This document shows, piece by piece, positions 33,225 through 41,700 of a stretch of 64,000 nt of DNA. The position numbers and the translations under genes are program-made. The number at the start of each line of letters is the position of its first letter. Position 1 is the first letter of the stretch. The notes beneath the pieces are model-generated. The model did no database searches and was not told the origin of the DNA. It was given only the letters and a program-made list of their open reading frames with translations. The DNA lies in NCBI GenBank assembly GCA_028571685.1, contig CM053154.1:14292001-14356000 (forward strand), in the 5' to 3' direction. This DNA comes from Heterohyrax brucei (taxonomy: Eukaryota; Chordata; Mammalia; Hyracoidea; Procaviidae).

Positions 33225-33430
33225 GATGTTGTCTTGTGCCCGTGAGTCCATTCTGACTCATGGCAACCCTGCGTAAGACAGAGTAGACCTGTCCCACAGG
33301 GTTTTCCTGATTGTAGCTTTTATGCAGGCAGATCTGTAGGCTTTGTCTTACCCTAGTGCTACCGGGTGGGTTCGAACCACCAACTTTTTGCTTATCAACC
33401 GAGTGCACATGGTTTTCACCACTGAGGGGC
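33225..33430 (-). mobile_element. Afrotherian SINE, type B
   Basis: Tail complement 'gtccattctgactcatggca', body 'gacagagtagacctgtccca', middle 'gggtgggttcgaaccaccaa'. The head complement ends near 'caccactgaggggct'. It lies immediately downstream of the plus-strand SINE, tail to tail. Confidence 0.8.
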
Positions 33431-33465
33431 TATGTATGTTTTGTATTTGCATGTGTACCTTCAAG

Positions 33466-33676
33466 AAGCCCCTGTGGCACTGTGGTGAAGTGCTCAGCTA
33501 CTAACTGAAGTGTCCTTGTGGGTTCAAACCCAGCAGCAGCTCCGCAGGAGAAAGATGTGCCTATCTGCTTCCATTAAGATTACCACTTAGAATCCCGATG
33601 GGGCAGGTCTTCTGTCCTGTAGGGTCATTATCGGGTCATGACAAGTCAGAATCAATGCAATGGCAATAGGTTTTAT
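33466..33676 (+). mobile_element. Afrotherian SINE, long type
   Basis: Head 'gaagcccctgtggcactgtg', long-type middle 'ggagaaagatgtgcctatct', tail 'tcaatgcaatggcaataggt'. Full length. Confidence 0.85.
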
Positions 33677-35395
33677 TTATGTATTTAAAAAGGTGATATA
33701 GTTACATACAAATCCCAGATAATTATTAACCATTAAAAAACAATTAAACCACTGTTGTCGTATGTTTCTAACTCGGTGATGAACTTTTCAGTAAATGAAA
33801 TGAATTATTTTTAAGTCCTGCCGTCATGGCTTTAAAATCTATACATCTTGTGGGTTTGGGTATCAGGCTAAAGTCAACTGACTATGAACTGTGAAGGATA
33901 GCTAAATCCTTGAGCTGGTTAATTTCTACAACCATTGTAAAGATGACATTGTGTTGCTATGAATTTTAATTAAAATGGCAGACTTTCTTTAATCCTTTTA
34001 TTAAAAAACCTCCCTACAATGCAAGGAAAAAGTTTGTGCAAGAAAGCAGCTCATTTTTAACGTGTTTGACTACCTTTTCTGCTCAGATCTTTCAAATGTA
34101 GCCCTCCACCAATCCATTTTTTCCTTAGTAAGGCCGTTTTTCACCTGTTTTGTATAAAAAGCGGAGCCTGAAATTTGCTTTCAGTGTAATTAGGGGTCTA
34201 GAATGTATAGTTGCCCTCCGAAAATTCTATCTCAGAGCTCTTTTGCAATACAAGTTAATTAACTGGATTTAGATATTTGCAAGATGATATATTTAATGGG
34301 ATTACTGCTCATATAATGTTCTCAGTGACTGATTTACAATCTAAGCTCATGGAACAGAGTACTGAATTTCCAGCTCTTTGAGAGTTAATGTTGTGTTAAA
34401 GAAAAGTACAAACTGAACCTCATTGTTCATGAATAGGTGAGTTATTCCCGTGAAATGGAGCCGGGCCTTACAAGGCCTGCAGCAGGCAGATGCGTGAGCC
34501 AGAACGCGCACCCCGTCACATTCCAGCTCCTGCCCCAGGTAGCTGGATCCCCACACCTGAACTCCTGACAAGTTCAAGGCAATTGTGTGTCTCGTCAAAA
34601 TATAATGGCCCATTATTCACAGTCTGTCTCCCAAGTGGGATCAATTAGATGCTTCTGCTCCCCCGGCTTAAAGATAAACACCCGTGTTTTGGTTGGTTGA
34701 GACTTAAAATGAAACCACATATAACCATTCTGGGCCACTAGGTCTAACCATTGTGAAGACTGACTGTTCTAAATCCGCCTTTCAGTGTGGTCCTTCAAAA
34801 TATTTGCAATTATTTTATCAGAGTGAGTGGAAAGGAACATAATAACATGGTTGAAAGGAAGGAGAACATCAGGAGGAAAAGGTCAGCCCTCCAAAAAAAA
34901 CTGGAGAAAAAAAACCCTTCATACTCAGGCCTGTCTTTCTTTCACTTGCCCATTTTTTTGTGAAGCAAATACGTTTCTACCCATCAGTTAGGTTCATTCT
35001 AATGTTATGCCTTCAGCTGTAGCACATGACATCACTAAAGAGCATAATTTAAATCTTTCTTGGTAGAAGTCTACTTTAAAAATGGCATTTTAACTAAAAT
35101 GTTGAAATTTTTATCAAATGTACAAATATTAGCTCAGTCAAATAACTATTAAGAGAAAGTGGAAATTCTCCCATAGTGGGAAAGCAGTTTAACAGTAAAT
35201 ACACTTTCTCATTTTTGATGGAACTTACTGAAACCATTCTCTGTATTGGACCTGACAAGATAATTTCCAGGGACAGATAGATGAGAGCTGTTCCTTACTC
35301 CTGAGCCTCCTGATCCCCATTTTAATTCTCTCAAACAAACAGATGACTGTAAAAAGATGTTCTTCTCTATAATACAAACATGATGATTTCTTTCA
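33677..35395. other. Repeat-poor island with promoter-like motifs
   Basis: Some 1.7 kb free of the SINEs, RTEs and L1s that fill the flanks on both sides. It holds a CCAAT box (34109-34113) and a TATA box (TATAAAAAG at 34153-34161) 40 bp apart, several TAATTA cores (34180s, 34255), and a GC-richer patch with CpGs at 34445-34560. No exon-like frame is convincing; the 87- and 88-codon frames lack domains. A conserved enhancer or a non-coding RNA promoter is possible but unproven. Confidence 0.4.
34109..34161 (+). promoter_or_regulatory. CCAAT box plus TATA box (candidate core promoter)
   Basis: The sequence 'ccaccaatccattt' is followed 40 bp later by 'tgtataaaaagcggagcc'. Spacing and order suit an RNA polymerase II core promoter reading to the right. 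No transcript or downstream exon can be identified, so chance is a real alternative. Confidence 0.25.
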
Positions 35396-35902
35396 GTTTG
35401 GTGGTTCAGTGGTAGAATTATTGCCTTCCATATGGGAAAACATGGTGACATAGTGCTATGGCTGCCAACCAAAAGGTTGGCAGTTCAAATTCATCAGGTG
35501 CTCCTTGGAAGCTCCATGGGGCAGTTCTCCTCCATCTATAGGGTCACTGTGAGTTAGAAGTGACTCCCTAGGAGTGGGTTTGGTTTAGTTTATGTGGGAG
35601 ACCCAGGTTCAGTTTCTGGCCAATGTACCACCTATGCAGCCACCGTGCATCTATCTGTCAGTGGAGTCTGGTGTGTTGCTATGATGCTGAACAAGTTTCA
35701 GCAGAGCTGCCAGACAAAGATGGACCAGCAAGATAGGCTTGCTGATCCGCTTCCAACAATTAGTCAACGGAAACCCTATGAATCACAACTGTCTGAGCCT
35801 CAACCATCACAGTCATGGTGCAGGATGGTATCGTGTTTTGTTTTGTTGTACATGGGTTTGACATGGTTCAGGTTGCCATGACGACAGCTAACAACAGCAA
35901 GA
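35396..35902 (+). mobile_element. tRNA-Gly-derived SINE with RTE tail, split by another SINE
   Basis: The head (35396-35438) follows tRNA-Gly: A box 'tggtggttcagtggtagaat', then 'tgccttccatatggga'. After an inserted SINE (35441-35592) it resumes with the tRNA 3' half ('gagacccaggttcagtttct', 'ggccaatgtacc'). The body carries 'tgttgctatgatgctgaaca' and the RTE-like end 'ttgccatgacgacagctaac' with 'aacagcaa'. Compared with a true tRNA-Gly, the stems are mismatched and the gene is interrupted, so it is not a tRNA gene. Confidence 0.75.
35441..35592 (+). mobile_element. Afrotherian SINE inside the tRNA-Gly SINE
   Basis: Head 'ggtgacatagtgctatggct', B box 'aggttggcagttcaaattc', tail 'gactccctaggagtgggttt'. 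The flanks 'tatggga' and 'tatgtggga' suggest a short target duplication at the tRNA anticodon-stem position. Confidence 0.8.
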
Positions 35903-35926
35903 ACGTTTCTAAAGCATTTTGAAGGC

Positions 35927-36122
35927 CCTGATGGTGTAAATGGTTAACACATTTGACTACTAACCAAAAGGCTGGCAGTTCGAGTTTACCCAGAAAGTAC
36001 CTCATAAGAGAGATCTGGCAAACCACTTCAGAAAAATCAGCCATGGAAAGCTCTACAAAGCTCAGTCCTGCTCTGATACACGTGGGGGTCACCATGAGTC
36101 TAAGGTGACTGAATGGCAATTG
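35927..36122 (+). mobile_element. Afrotherian SINE, variant C
   Basis: Head 'gatggtgtaaatggttaaca', B box 'aggctggcagttcgagttta', a middle with 'gagatctggcaaaccacttc', and tail 'ggtcaccatgagtctaaggt'. Confidence 0.75.
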
Positions 36123-36189
36123 TTTCCACAGAGGTGGGCTACCAGACAAAAGAAAATGTGCAGTCTGAATATGGATATCATTATATCAT

Positions 36190-36507
36190 AGACTTGCAGG
36201 AGAAAGAAGAGATTTGTTTCTTGGGAAATTCCTTGGAAGACAAGATGGTGAGACCATCTTACACGTTATCAGGAGGAATAGTCTGTGGAGAACGATATCA
36301 TGCTTGGTAAAGTAGAGCGTCCATGAAAAAGAGGAAGTCCTTCGATGGGATGGATTGACACAATGGCTGTGACAGGAGCCTCAAGCATACCTACCATTGT
36401 GGGGGATGGTGCAGGACCAGATAACATTACATGTGGTTATGTGTGCATGGAGTCTCTGTGAGTTGGAACCAACTAAATGGCACCTAACAACACCAACAAC
36501 ATGGAAA
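36190..36507 (+). mobile_element. RTE/BovB-clade LINE 3' end
   Basis: Short copy with 'atatcatgcttggtaaagta', 'gatggattgacacaatggct' and the canonical tail 'ttggaaccaactaaatggca', then 'cctaacaacaccaacaac'. It may start a little upstream, joined to the preceding SINE. Confidence 0.8.
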
Positions 36508-37258
36508 AGTTGTAGACCCAGAATCAGGAAGCTGCCATCTAAGTATCATCATTGGTCCCAATCTACCCAGAGCAGAGGAGAACAAAAGACATCAAAGACA
36601 TGAGGAATATATGAGCCCAAGAGACAGAGGAGCCATGTGATCGAGAGACTACATCAACATGAGAGCAGAAGAACTAAACAGTACTCAGACACCACCAATG
36701 ACTACCCCGACAGGTAACACAATGTAGAGTCCCTGATGAAGTAAGAGAAGAGTGGGGTGCAGATCTAGAATACTATTGAAAGACCAGACTTGGTGGTCCA
36801 GCATCCCTGAAGTTCCCCTGAGAACACAGCCCCCGGACTATCTGCTAACCCAGAGCTGAAATTAGTGCCAAGCCAAGTGCTGTCGAGTCAGATCTGACTC
36901 ACGGCAGCCCTAGGGGTCAGGGTAGAACTGACCCCCACAGTATTCAAGGAGTGCCTGATGAAGACAAATTTCCACATGAAGACTGGACTGGACTTTTAAG
37001 ACACAGAGTGATGCTGGTGAAGTACGTGCTTCTTGGCTTAAATATATACATGAGACTGTAAGAGCAGCTCCGGTCCAAAGGTGAGATGGGAGGATGGAGA
37101 TGGGGAGACAGGAGGTGATTGAATGAATTCGGGAAGTACAGGGTAGAAAGAAGGAGTGTGTCGTCACAGCCAGGGGAGAGCAGCTCAAGTTGCATAGCGG
37201 TGGAGGGGGGCGCTTATATGGTAAATTGACTTGGATTGTAAACTTCCACTTAAAGTCC

Positions 37259-37263
<5 letters not shown>
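36508..37263 (+). mobile_element. Lineage L1 3'UTR (family A) with embedded SINE tail
   Basis: The phrases 'acaatgtagagtccctgatg', 'agaacacagcccccggacta', 'aagactggactggacttta' and the end 'ttggattgtaaacttccact' are the sense L1 3'UTR. A minus-strand SINE piece (36873-36962: 'gctgtcgagtcagatctgac', 'ggtagaactgacccccacag') interrupts it. Confidence 0.7.

Positions 37264-37296
<33 letters not shown>
37264..37296. repeat. (TA)n microsatellite
   Basis: About sixteen uninterrupted TA dinucleotides at the A-tail of the L1, probably grown from it. Confidence 0.95.
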
Positions 37297-37297
<1 letters not shown>

Positions 37298-38149
37298 GTC
37301 AAAACAAAAAAAAGTCATGACCCAGAATCATCCCCTGCAATGGCTGACAGGTCATTTGGCCTATGTTCACCTTACGGATGAGAAGGCTGTAGCCCACAGA
37401 GGAGAAGTAACTTTCTGGACAGAAAACCTGGAACCTTGATCTGATTTTGCTTCTGGGATTCCTGGGGTAGATTGTACAGGCTAGGAAATGACAGACAGTG
37501 AAGGCTGATGGAGAAGGGAGGCAGTCCTACTCTTTAACCTTCCCCTAACACACTACAAAGTCAGAGGCAGCTCGCTGCCACACACTGCTCTTCAGAACTC
37601 CCTGGTTTGCCATGAACACCTATAGATACAAGCACACCAGTAGATACAAGCACACCAGTAGATACATGGTGGTTGGGGAGTTCCCAGTTGGTCACACCCC
37701 GACAGCCCTGTATTGATTCCCAATCTGGTGCCAAGTATTTCTGACTTGTCTGTCTTGGGAACATCCCCATCCCTTCTCATGTCTCTCCCACTGCTCTTCT
37801 CCCTGCCTTTGTAATCTGCCCAGGAGCTCAGAGATTTTCTAGACCCCCGAATCTTTCTTTCCCCACTCAGAGTACACAATCACAGATTTTCTGCTTTTCA
37901 TATGTCTTTCACCTTTGGAGGTTCACAGAAAGATCTATTTTCCTACCTTATTGAAATGTTCCTAAGACAAGGGAGTTGGATTCAACCTTCAACCCTTTTG
38001 ACCTCATTAACCTCTAGCCTTCCTTTTGATCTCAGCTCATGTTCAAGCCTTTTCTGACCTTCATGACCAGGTCAACTCCACTATCATAGGCTTTCAGAGC
38101 ATCTAGTATCTCTCCTTTGAAGTGCTCGATGTGATTGTAATTTTATATT
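37297..38149. other. Mostly unique; short tandem repeat inside
   Basis: A faint antisense MIR-like block lies near 37330-37440. An exact 18-bp tandem ('agatacaagcacaccagt') stands at 37624-37641 and 37642-37659 with a partial third unit. Nothing else is recognised. Confidence 0.45.
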
Positions 38150-38420
38150 TATTTATATACTAGTTTTAATGTCACTTTTCATTTTGAAATAGTTATACAA
38201 CTCAGAAGACATTGGTAAAATCAGTACTCAGAATTCTGTGTACCTTGCTCAAGGTGGATTCAAACTGCTGCCTTTTTGTTTAGCAGCTTAGCTCTTAGCC
38301 ACTACATCACTAGGGTTTCCAGCGACCCTGTAGGATAGAGTAAAACTGCCCCATAGGGTTTCCAAGGAGTGGCTGGTGGATTCAGACTGCTGCTCTTTTG
38401 ATTAATAGCCTGAACTCTTC
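38150..38420 (-). mobile_element. L1 3' scrap and two minus-strand SINE pieces
   Basis: 38150-38244 resembles an antisense L1M 3' end ('cattttgaaatagttataca'). 38245-38320 is a SINE head complement ('gctcttagccactacatcac'). 38321-38418 is a SINE body and head ('actgccccatagggtttcca', 'attcagactgctgctctttt'). The order suggests one SINE inserted into, or copied beside, another. Confidence 0.6.
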
Positions 38421-38489
38421 ACTGGGCTCCCTGAAAGTCACTAAGTAACCAGGGAACAGAAGCTGAAAAGAGACCATCACTTTCTCCCG

Positions 38490-38935
38490 GAGCCAGCAAA
38501 GAGAGAAAGCCAGCATCCTAAGTTTGGACTTCCAGCCTCCTAAACCACCATATATCTGCCTCTTTGTCATACTGTGTTGGCTTGTGCTATGTTTCTGTAA
38601 TACCGGAAGATTTGCCACCAAAATTTCAAATACCAGCGGCATGGCCCTTTGTGGACATGGTCCAGCAGAACTTTCAGACTCAGACAAAGAAGACGGATCT
38701 GGCGGCCTAGTTCTGAAAAAAATTGGCCAGTGAAAACCCGAGGAAGTACACGAGCATGAGGCCGGACTCGGCAGTGTTCAGTTCTGTTGTACATTCTGTG
38801 GCTGTGGGTCAGAACCAATTCCTCAGCTCCTGGTGACAGAAACAATAGCCTCTTAAGCTGTGAGAAAATAAATTCCTGCTCATTAAAATCACTCCCTGTG
38901 GCATTTCTGTTACAGTACTAAGAAACTAAGATAGA
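38490..38935 (+). mobile_element. LTR family A 3' part, split by an RTE-derived SINE
   Basis: LTR sequence ('gtttggacttccagcctcct') is interrupted at about 38585 and resumes at about 38850 with 'gtgagaaaataaattcctgc', ending 'agtactaagaaactaaga'. It matches the 3' part of the LTRs at 7875 and 59440. Confidence 0.65.
38585..38847 (+). mobile_element. RTE-derived short element (head joined to tail)
   Basis: It starts like the RTE 5' region ('ggaagatttgccaccaaaat', 'ttcaaataccagcggcatgg'), then jumps to RTE 3' sequence ('gttcagttctgttgtacatt', 'gtgggtcagaaccaattcct'). A deletion derivative of this type can be mobilised by the RTE machinery. It lies inside an LTR. Confidence 0.6.
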
Positions 38936-38989
38936 AACCGAAGGTCACAAAGATTTTCTCTTATTTTTTTCTCCCAAAAGTTTTAGATA

Positions 38990-40308
38990 GACAAAGTTTG
39001 ACAATTAAGTTTGTGAACTCATCCTAGGAAAAGTGCTACATATCTCATTGCTGAATATTATTATGGTCACCTTTAAAGTACTTCCCTTGGGAAGCTATGC
39101 ACTGATGACAGTGCCTAGTCAATCCTTCAAAGCAATGTTGGAGCTCCTTCTCTGGAATGGCCATCAGAGCTGTTGTCATATTACCTTTGGTGTCCTGAAT
39201 GTCATCAAAATGTCTTCCTTTCAATACTTCCTTCATCTTCAGGTAAAGAACAAAGTTGCTGGGCACCAGATCAGGTGAGTAGAGAGTGTGTCCCAGTACA
39301 GTTATTTGTTTACTGGATAAAGACTTCCTCACATACAGTGCCGTGTGACTTGGTGCATTTTCATGATGCAAGAGCCATGAGTTGTTGGCAAAAAGTTCAG
39401 GTCATTTTGGTTTAACTTTGTCATGCGGCCTTTGCAGCACTTCCAAATAGTAAACTTGGTTAACTGTTTGTCCAGTTGGTACAAACTCGTAATAAACAAC
39501 CCCTCCGATATTAAAAAGGTTAGCAACATAGTTTGGGCTCTTGTTTTGGACTAACAGAACATTTTTGGTTATGGAGCATTTGCTGACTTCCATTGCGCAC
39601 TTTGACACTTCTTTTCAGGGTCATATTGGTATACCCATGTTTCATCACCACTGATAACATGGTCCAGAGCATCCTCTTTCCTGTCCAAAAAGTCTTGGCA
39701 AACTTTGACCCTCCTTTGCTTTTGTTTATCAGTGAGCTCTTTGGGGACCATTTTTGCACACACTTTTCTCGTGCCAAAATTTTCAGTTAAGATTTTCCTA
39801 GATGTTTGTCTATTGATGTTTCCTTGGTCTGCTATGTTTCTCACTGACAGCTGACGATTTTGATGCACAATTCAATGAATTTTTGTAGTGTTTTCATCAT
39901 TTCTGCACTTTACTGGCCACCTTGGCCTCTCTTCATCAGTGACGTTTTCTCTCCCTTCAGTAAAACATTGAATCCATCTGTGCACTGCTGTTTTCTTCGT
40001 GGCATTATCCCCATAAATCTGGACTAACATATCCCTGGTTTCACTTCCACTCTTTTCAAGTTTAATAAAAAAACTCAGTGTTTGCTCATTGCTCTAATTC
40101 AAGCTCTGACATTCTCCTGACGGCACACAAAAAACACGCAGCAACAACAATATGATGAATGCCACTCGGCAAGATACCACTACACGTGGACATGAACACG
40201 GATGTGAGACACTCATATACCAAGGTTGTGAAACCTTACGAGTTGTTCATACAGCGCTGCCAACATAAGTACACAGTGGCAAATGTGCAAACTTAATTGT
40301 CAGACCTC
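38990..40308 (-). mobile_element. Full-length mariner DNA transposon, inactive
   Basis: About 1.32 kb bounded by related inverted ends: left 'tgacaattaagtttgtgaac', right complement 'gcaaacttaattgtcagacc'. A TA dinucleotide stands at 38988-38989 on the left; the right TA is not kept. The length fits intact mariners (about 1.3 kb). The transposase gene fills the inside in minus orientation but is disabled. Two relatives lie at 17522-18074. Mariners move by cut-and-paste at TA sites and are well known for entering vertebrate lineages horizontally. Confidence 0.92.
39045..40112 (-). pseudogene. mariner transposase pseudogene
   Basis: The frame starts at the ATG at 40112 and should encode about 355 residues, the usual mariner size. 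Conserved blocks in order are 'VHRWIQCFTEGRENV' (DNA-binding half), 'GTRKVCAKMVPKELTDKQKQ', 'ISGDETWVYQYDPEKK' (first catalytic Asp), 'FVPTGQTVNQVYYLEVLQ', 'HHENAPSHTAL' and 'YSPDLVPSNF' (third Asp). At the second catalytic position an Glu replaces Asp (HHEN for HHDN). Lesions seen are in-frame TGA codons at codon 9, near 39880 and at 39402, a frameshift at the A-run 40067-40073, and another frameshift near 39570-39608. It cannot make an active enzyme. Confidence 0.9.
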
Positions 40309-41580
40309 AAATGATCCATTTGGAACTGATTTTATATTAGGTATGGTGTTTAGGTCGAGGTTATTTTTGTTTATTTGGTTTTGTTTTCTCTCTTTTGCCT
40401 GAAGATGTGTTATTATTCTAGCACTATTTGGACTACTCTTCTTGCACTGAATTGTTCTTGTACATTTGTCTAATGTCAATTTGCCCATCTTGTTTGGAGA
40501 TCATTTGCTATTTTGATTGGTTTCTTTGTCTCCCATTAGCCTCTAAACTCCATGAGAGTGCATACCTTTCTTTTTTTCCCCCCTTTCTACACTGAACCCT
40601 CACTATCTAGCACGGGGCCTGTAGCATAGTTACGTGTTCACATATTTGTTGAATGGCTGAATAATCAACTGAGTAAATATACAGACTCACCACATGCATT
40701 ATTGTGGTTATTGCTATCCCTGTAAGTCAGAGAAGGAAGGTGGCAGAGGATTGGCCCAAATCAGATCCACTGATTTATGTCTCACCATGTGTGGTGATGA
40801 CTCAATCTAGTCTATATTCCATATTCCAATTTTTCAAAATAGCTATTACTTGTCTAACTTAGAGTTATGACCACATCTGACAACTTTGGGACTCATCCCT
40901 AGGCTTGGAATTCTATATGAAGCCTTTCTCAGTTCTTCACAGCCAATTCAGTGGAACAATTAACAGTGAACATTTTATTGGTTTTACAAGTTACTTACAA
41001 GCATAATGTGAAAGATACACTCTTGAAACCAATATACTCTTAGAAACAAGGTTCTAGGGAAATAGAATAAGTTGTGAACAGGAAGGCAGAGCAATGAAAG
41101 AAAATAGATGTCTGTTGTAAAACACATTACGGTGTTGTAATGTATGCAGCGTACTCACACATGCCATCTTGGAATCATCAAGATGGCCATTTCAGTTTTA
41201 TTCTAGTCTCCTAAAAAAAAAACCAGAAACCCGTAAACTATAGAAACTTTCATTAAAAATCAGATTAAGAGAAAAGGGATACCGAAGTGAAAAGCTGACT
41301 AAATGGGTATCGGCGGAACAAATTTCTGTTTCCCTGGAATATTAGAATTTACATCATCATCATCTTAATTCTACTTCAAAAGCTACTCATTCATGTTACT
41401 GTGAGTTACAATAGATGATTAAAAACAAGAAAGATACAATTTTTAAAATAGTTGATGATAGAAATCAACTTGGCCATTTGCTTTCAAAGAATGACTGAGT
41501 TTTTAAAATAATAATTCCAGAGCCATTGTTAAACTGTATTGGAAGAGTGTTTGAATTTAAATGGGCTACACTAGGGTTTA
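40309..41580. other. No recognised feature
   Basis: 1.27 kb of AT-rich unique DNA. No repeat of confidence, no exon-like frame. Confidence 0.5.
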
Positions 41581-41700
41581 AAAACCAGCTGCCACTGAGT
41601 TGATTCCAACTTATGGCATATCTGCATGTTATAAGTTCTGTTATACATTTGGTCACAGCCATGAGTCAGAACCAACTTGATAGCAAATGACAACAACAAT
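41581..41700 (+). mobile_element. SINE/RTE tail pieces, tail to tail with the next RTE
   Basis: A minus-type tail ('ccactgagttgattccaact') at 41588-41610 is followed by a plus-strand RTE tail ('catgagtcagaaccaacttg', 'gacaacaacaat') that ends at 41700, where the minus-strand RTE begins ('aatgttgttgttaggtgcca'). Together they form a palindrome of about 45 bp per arm. Confidence 0.7.

Noticed and set aside
35396-35438. tRNA-Gly gene
   Set aside because: Only the first half is present before a SINE interrupts it, and the rest continues into a SINE body with an RTE tail.
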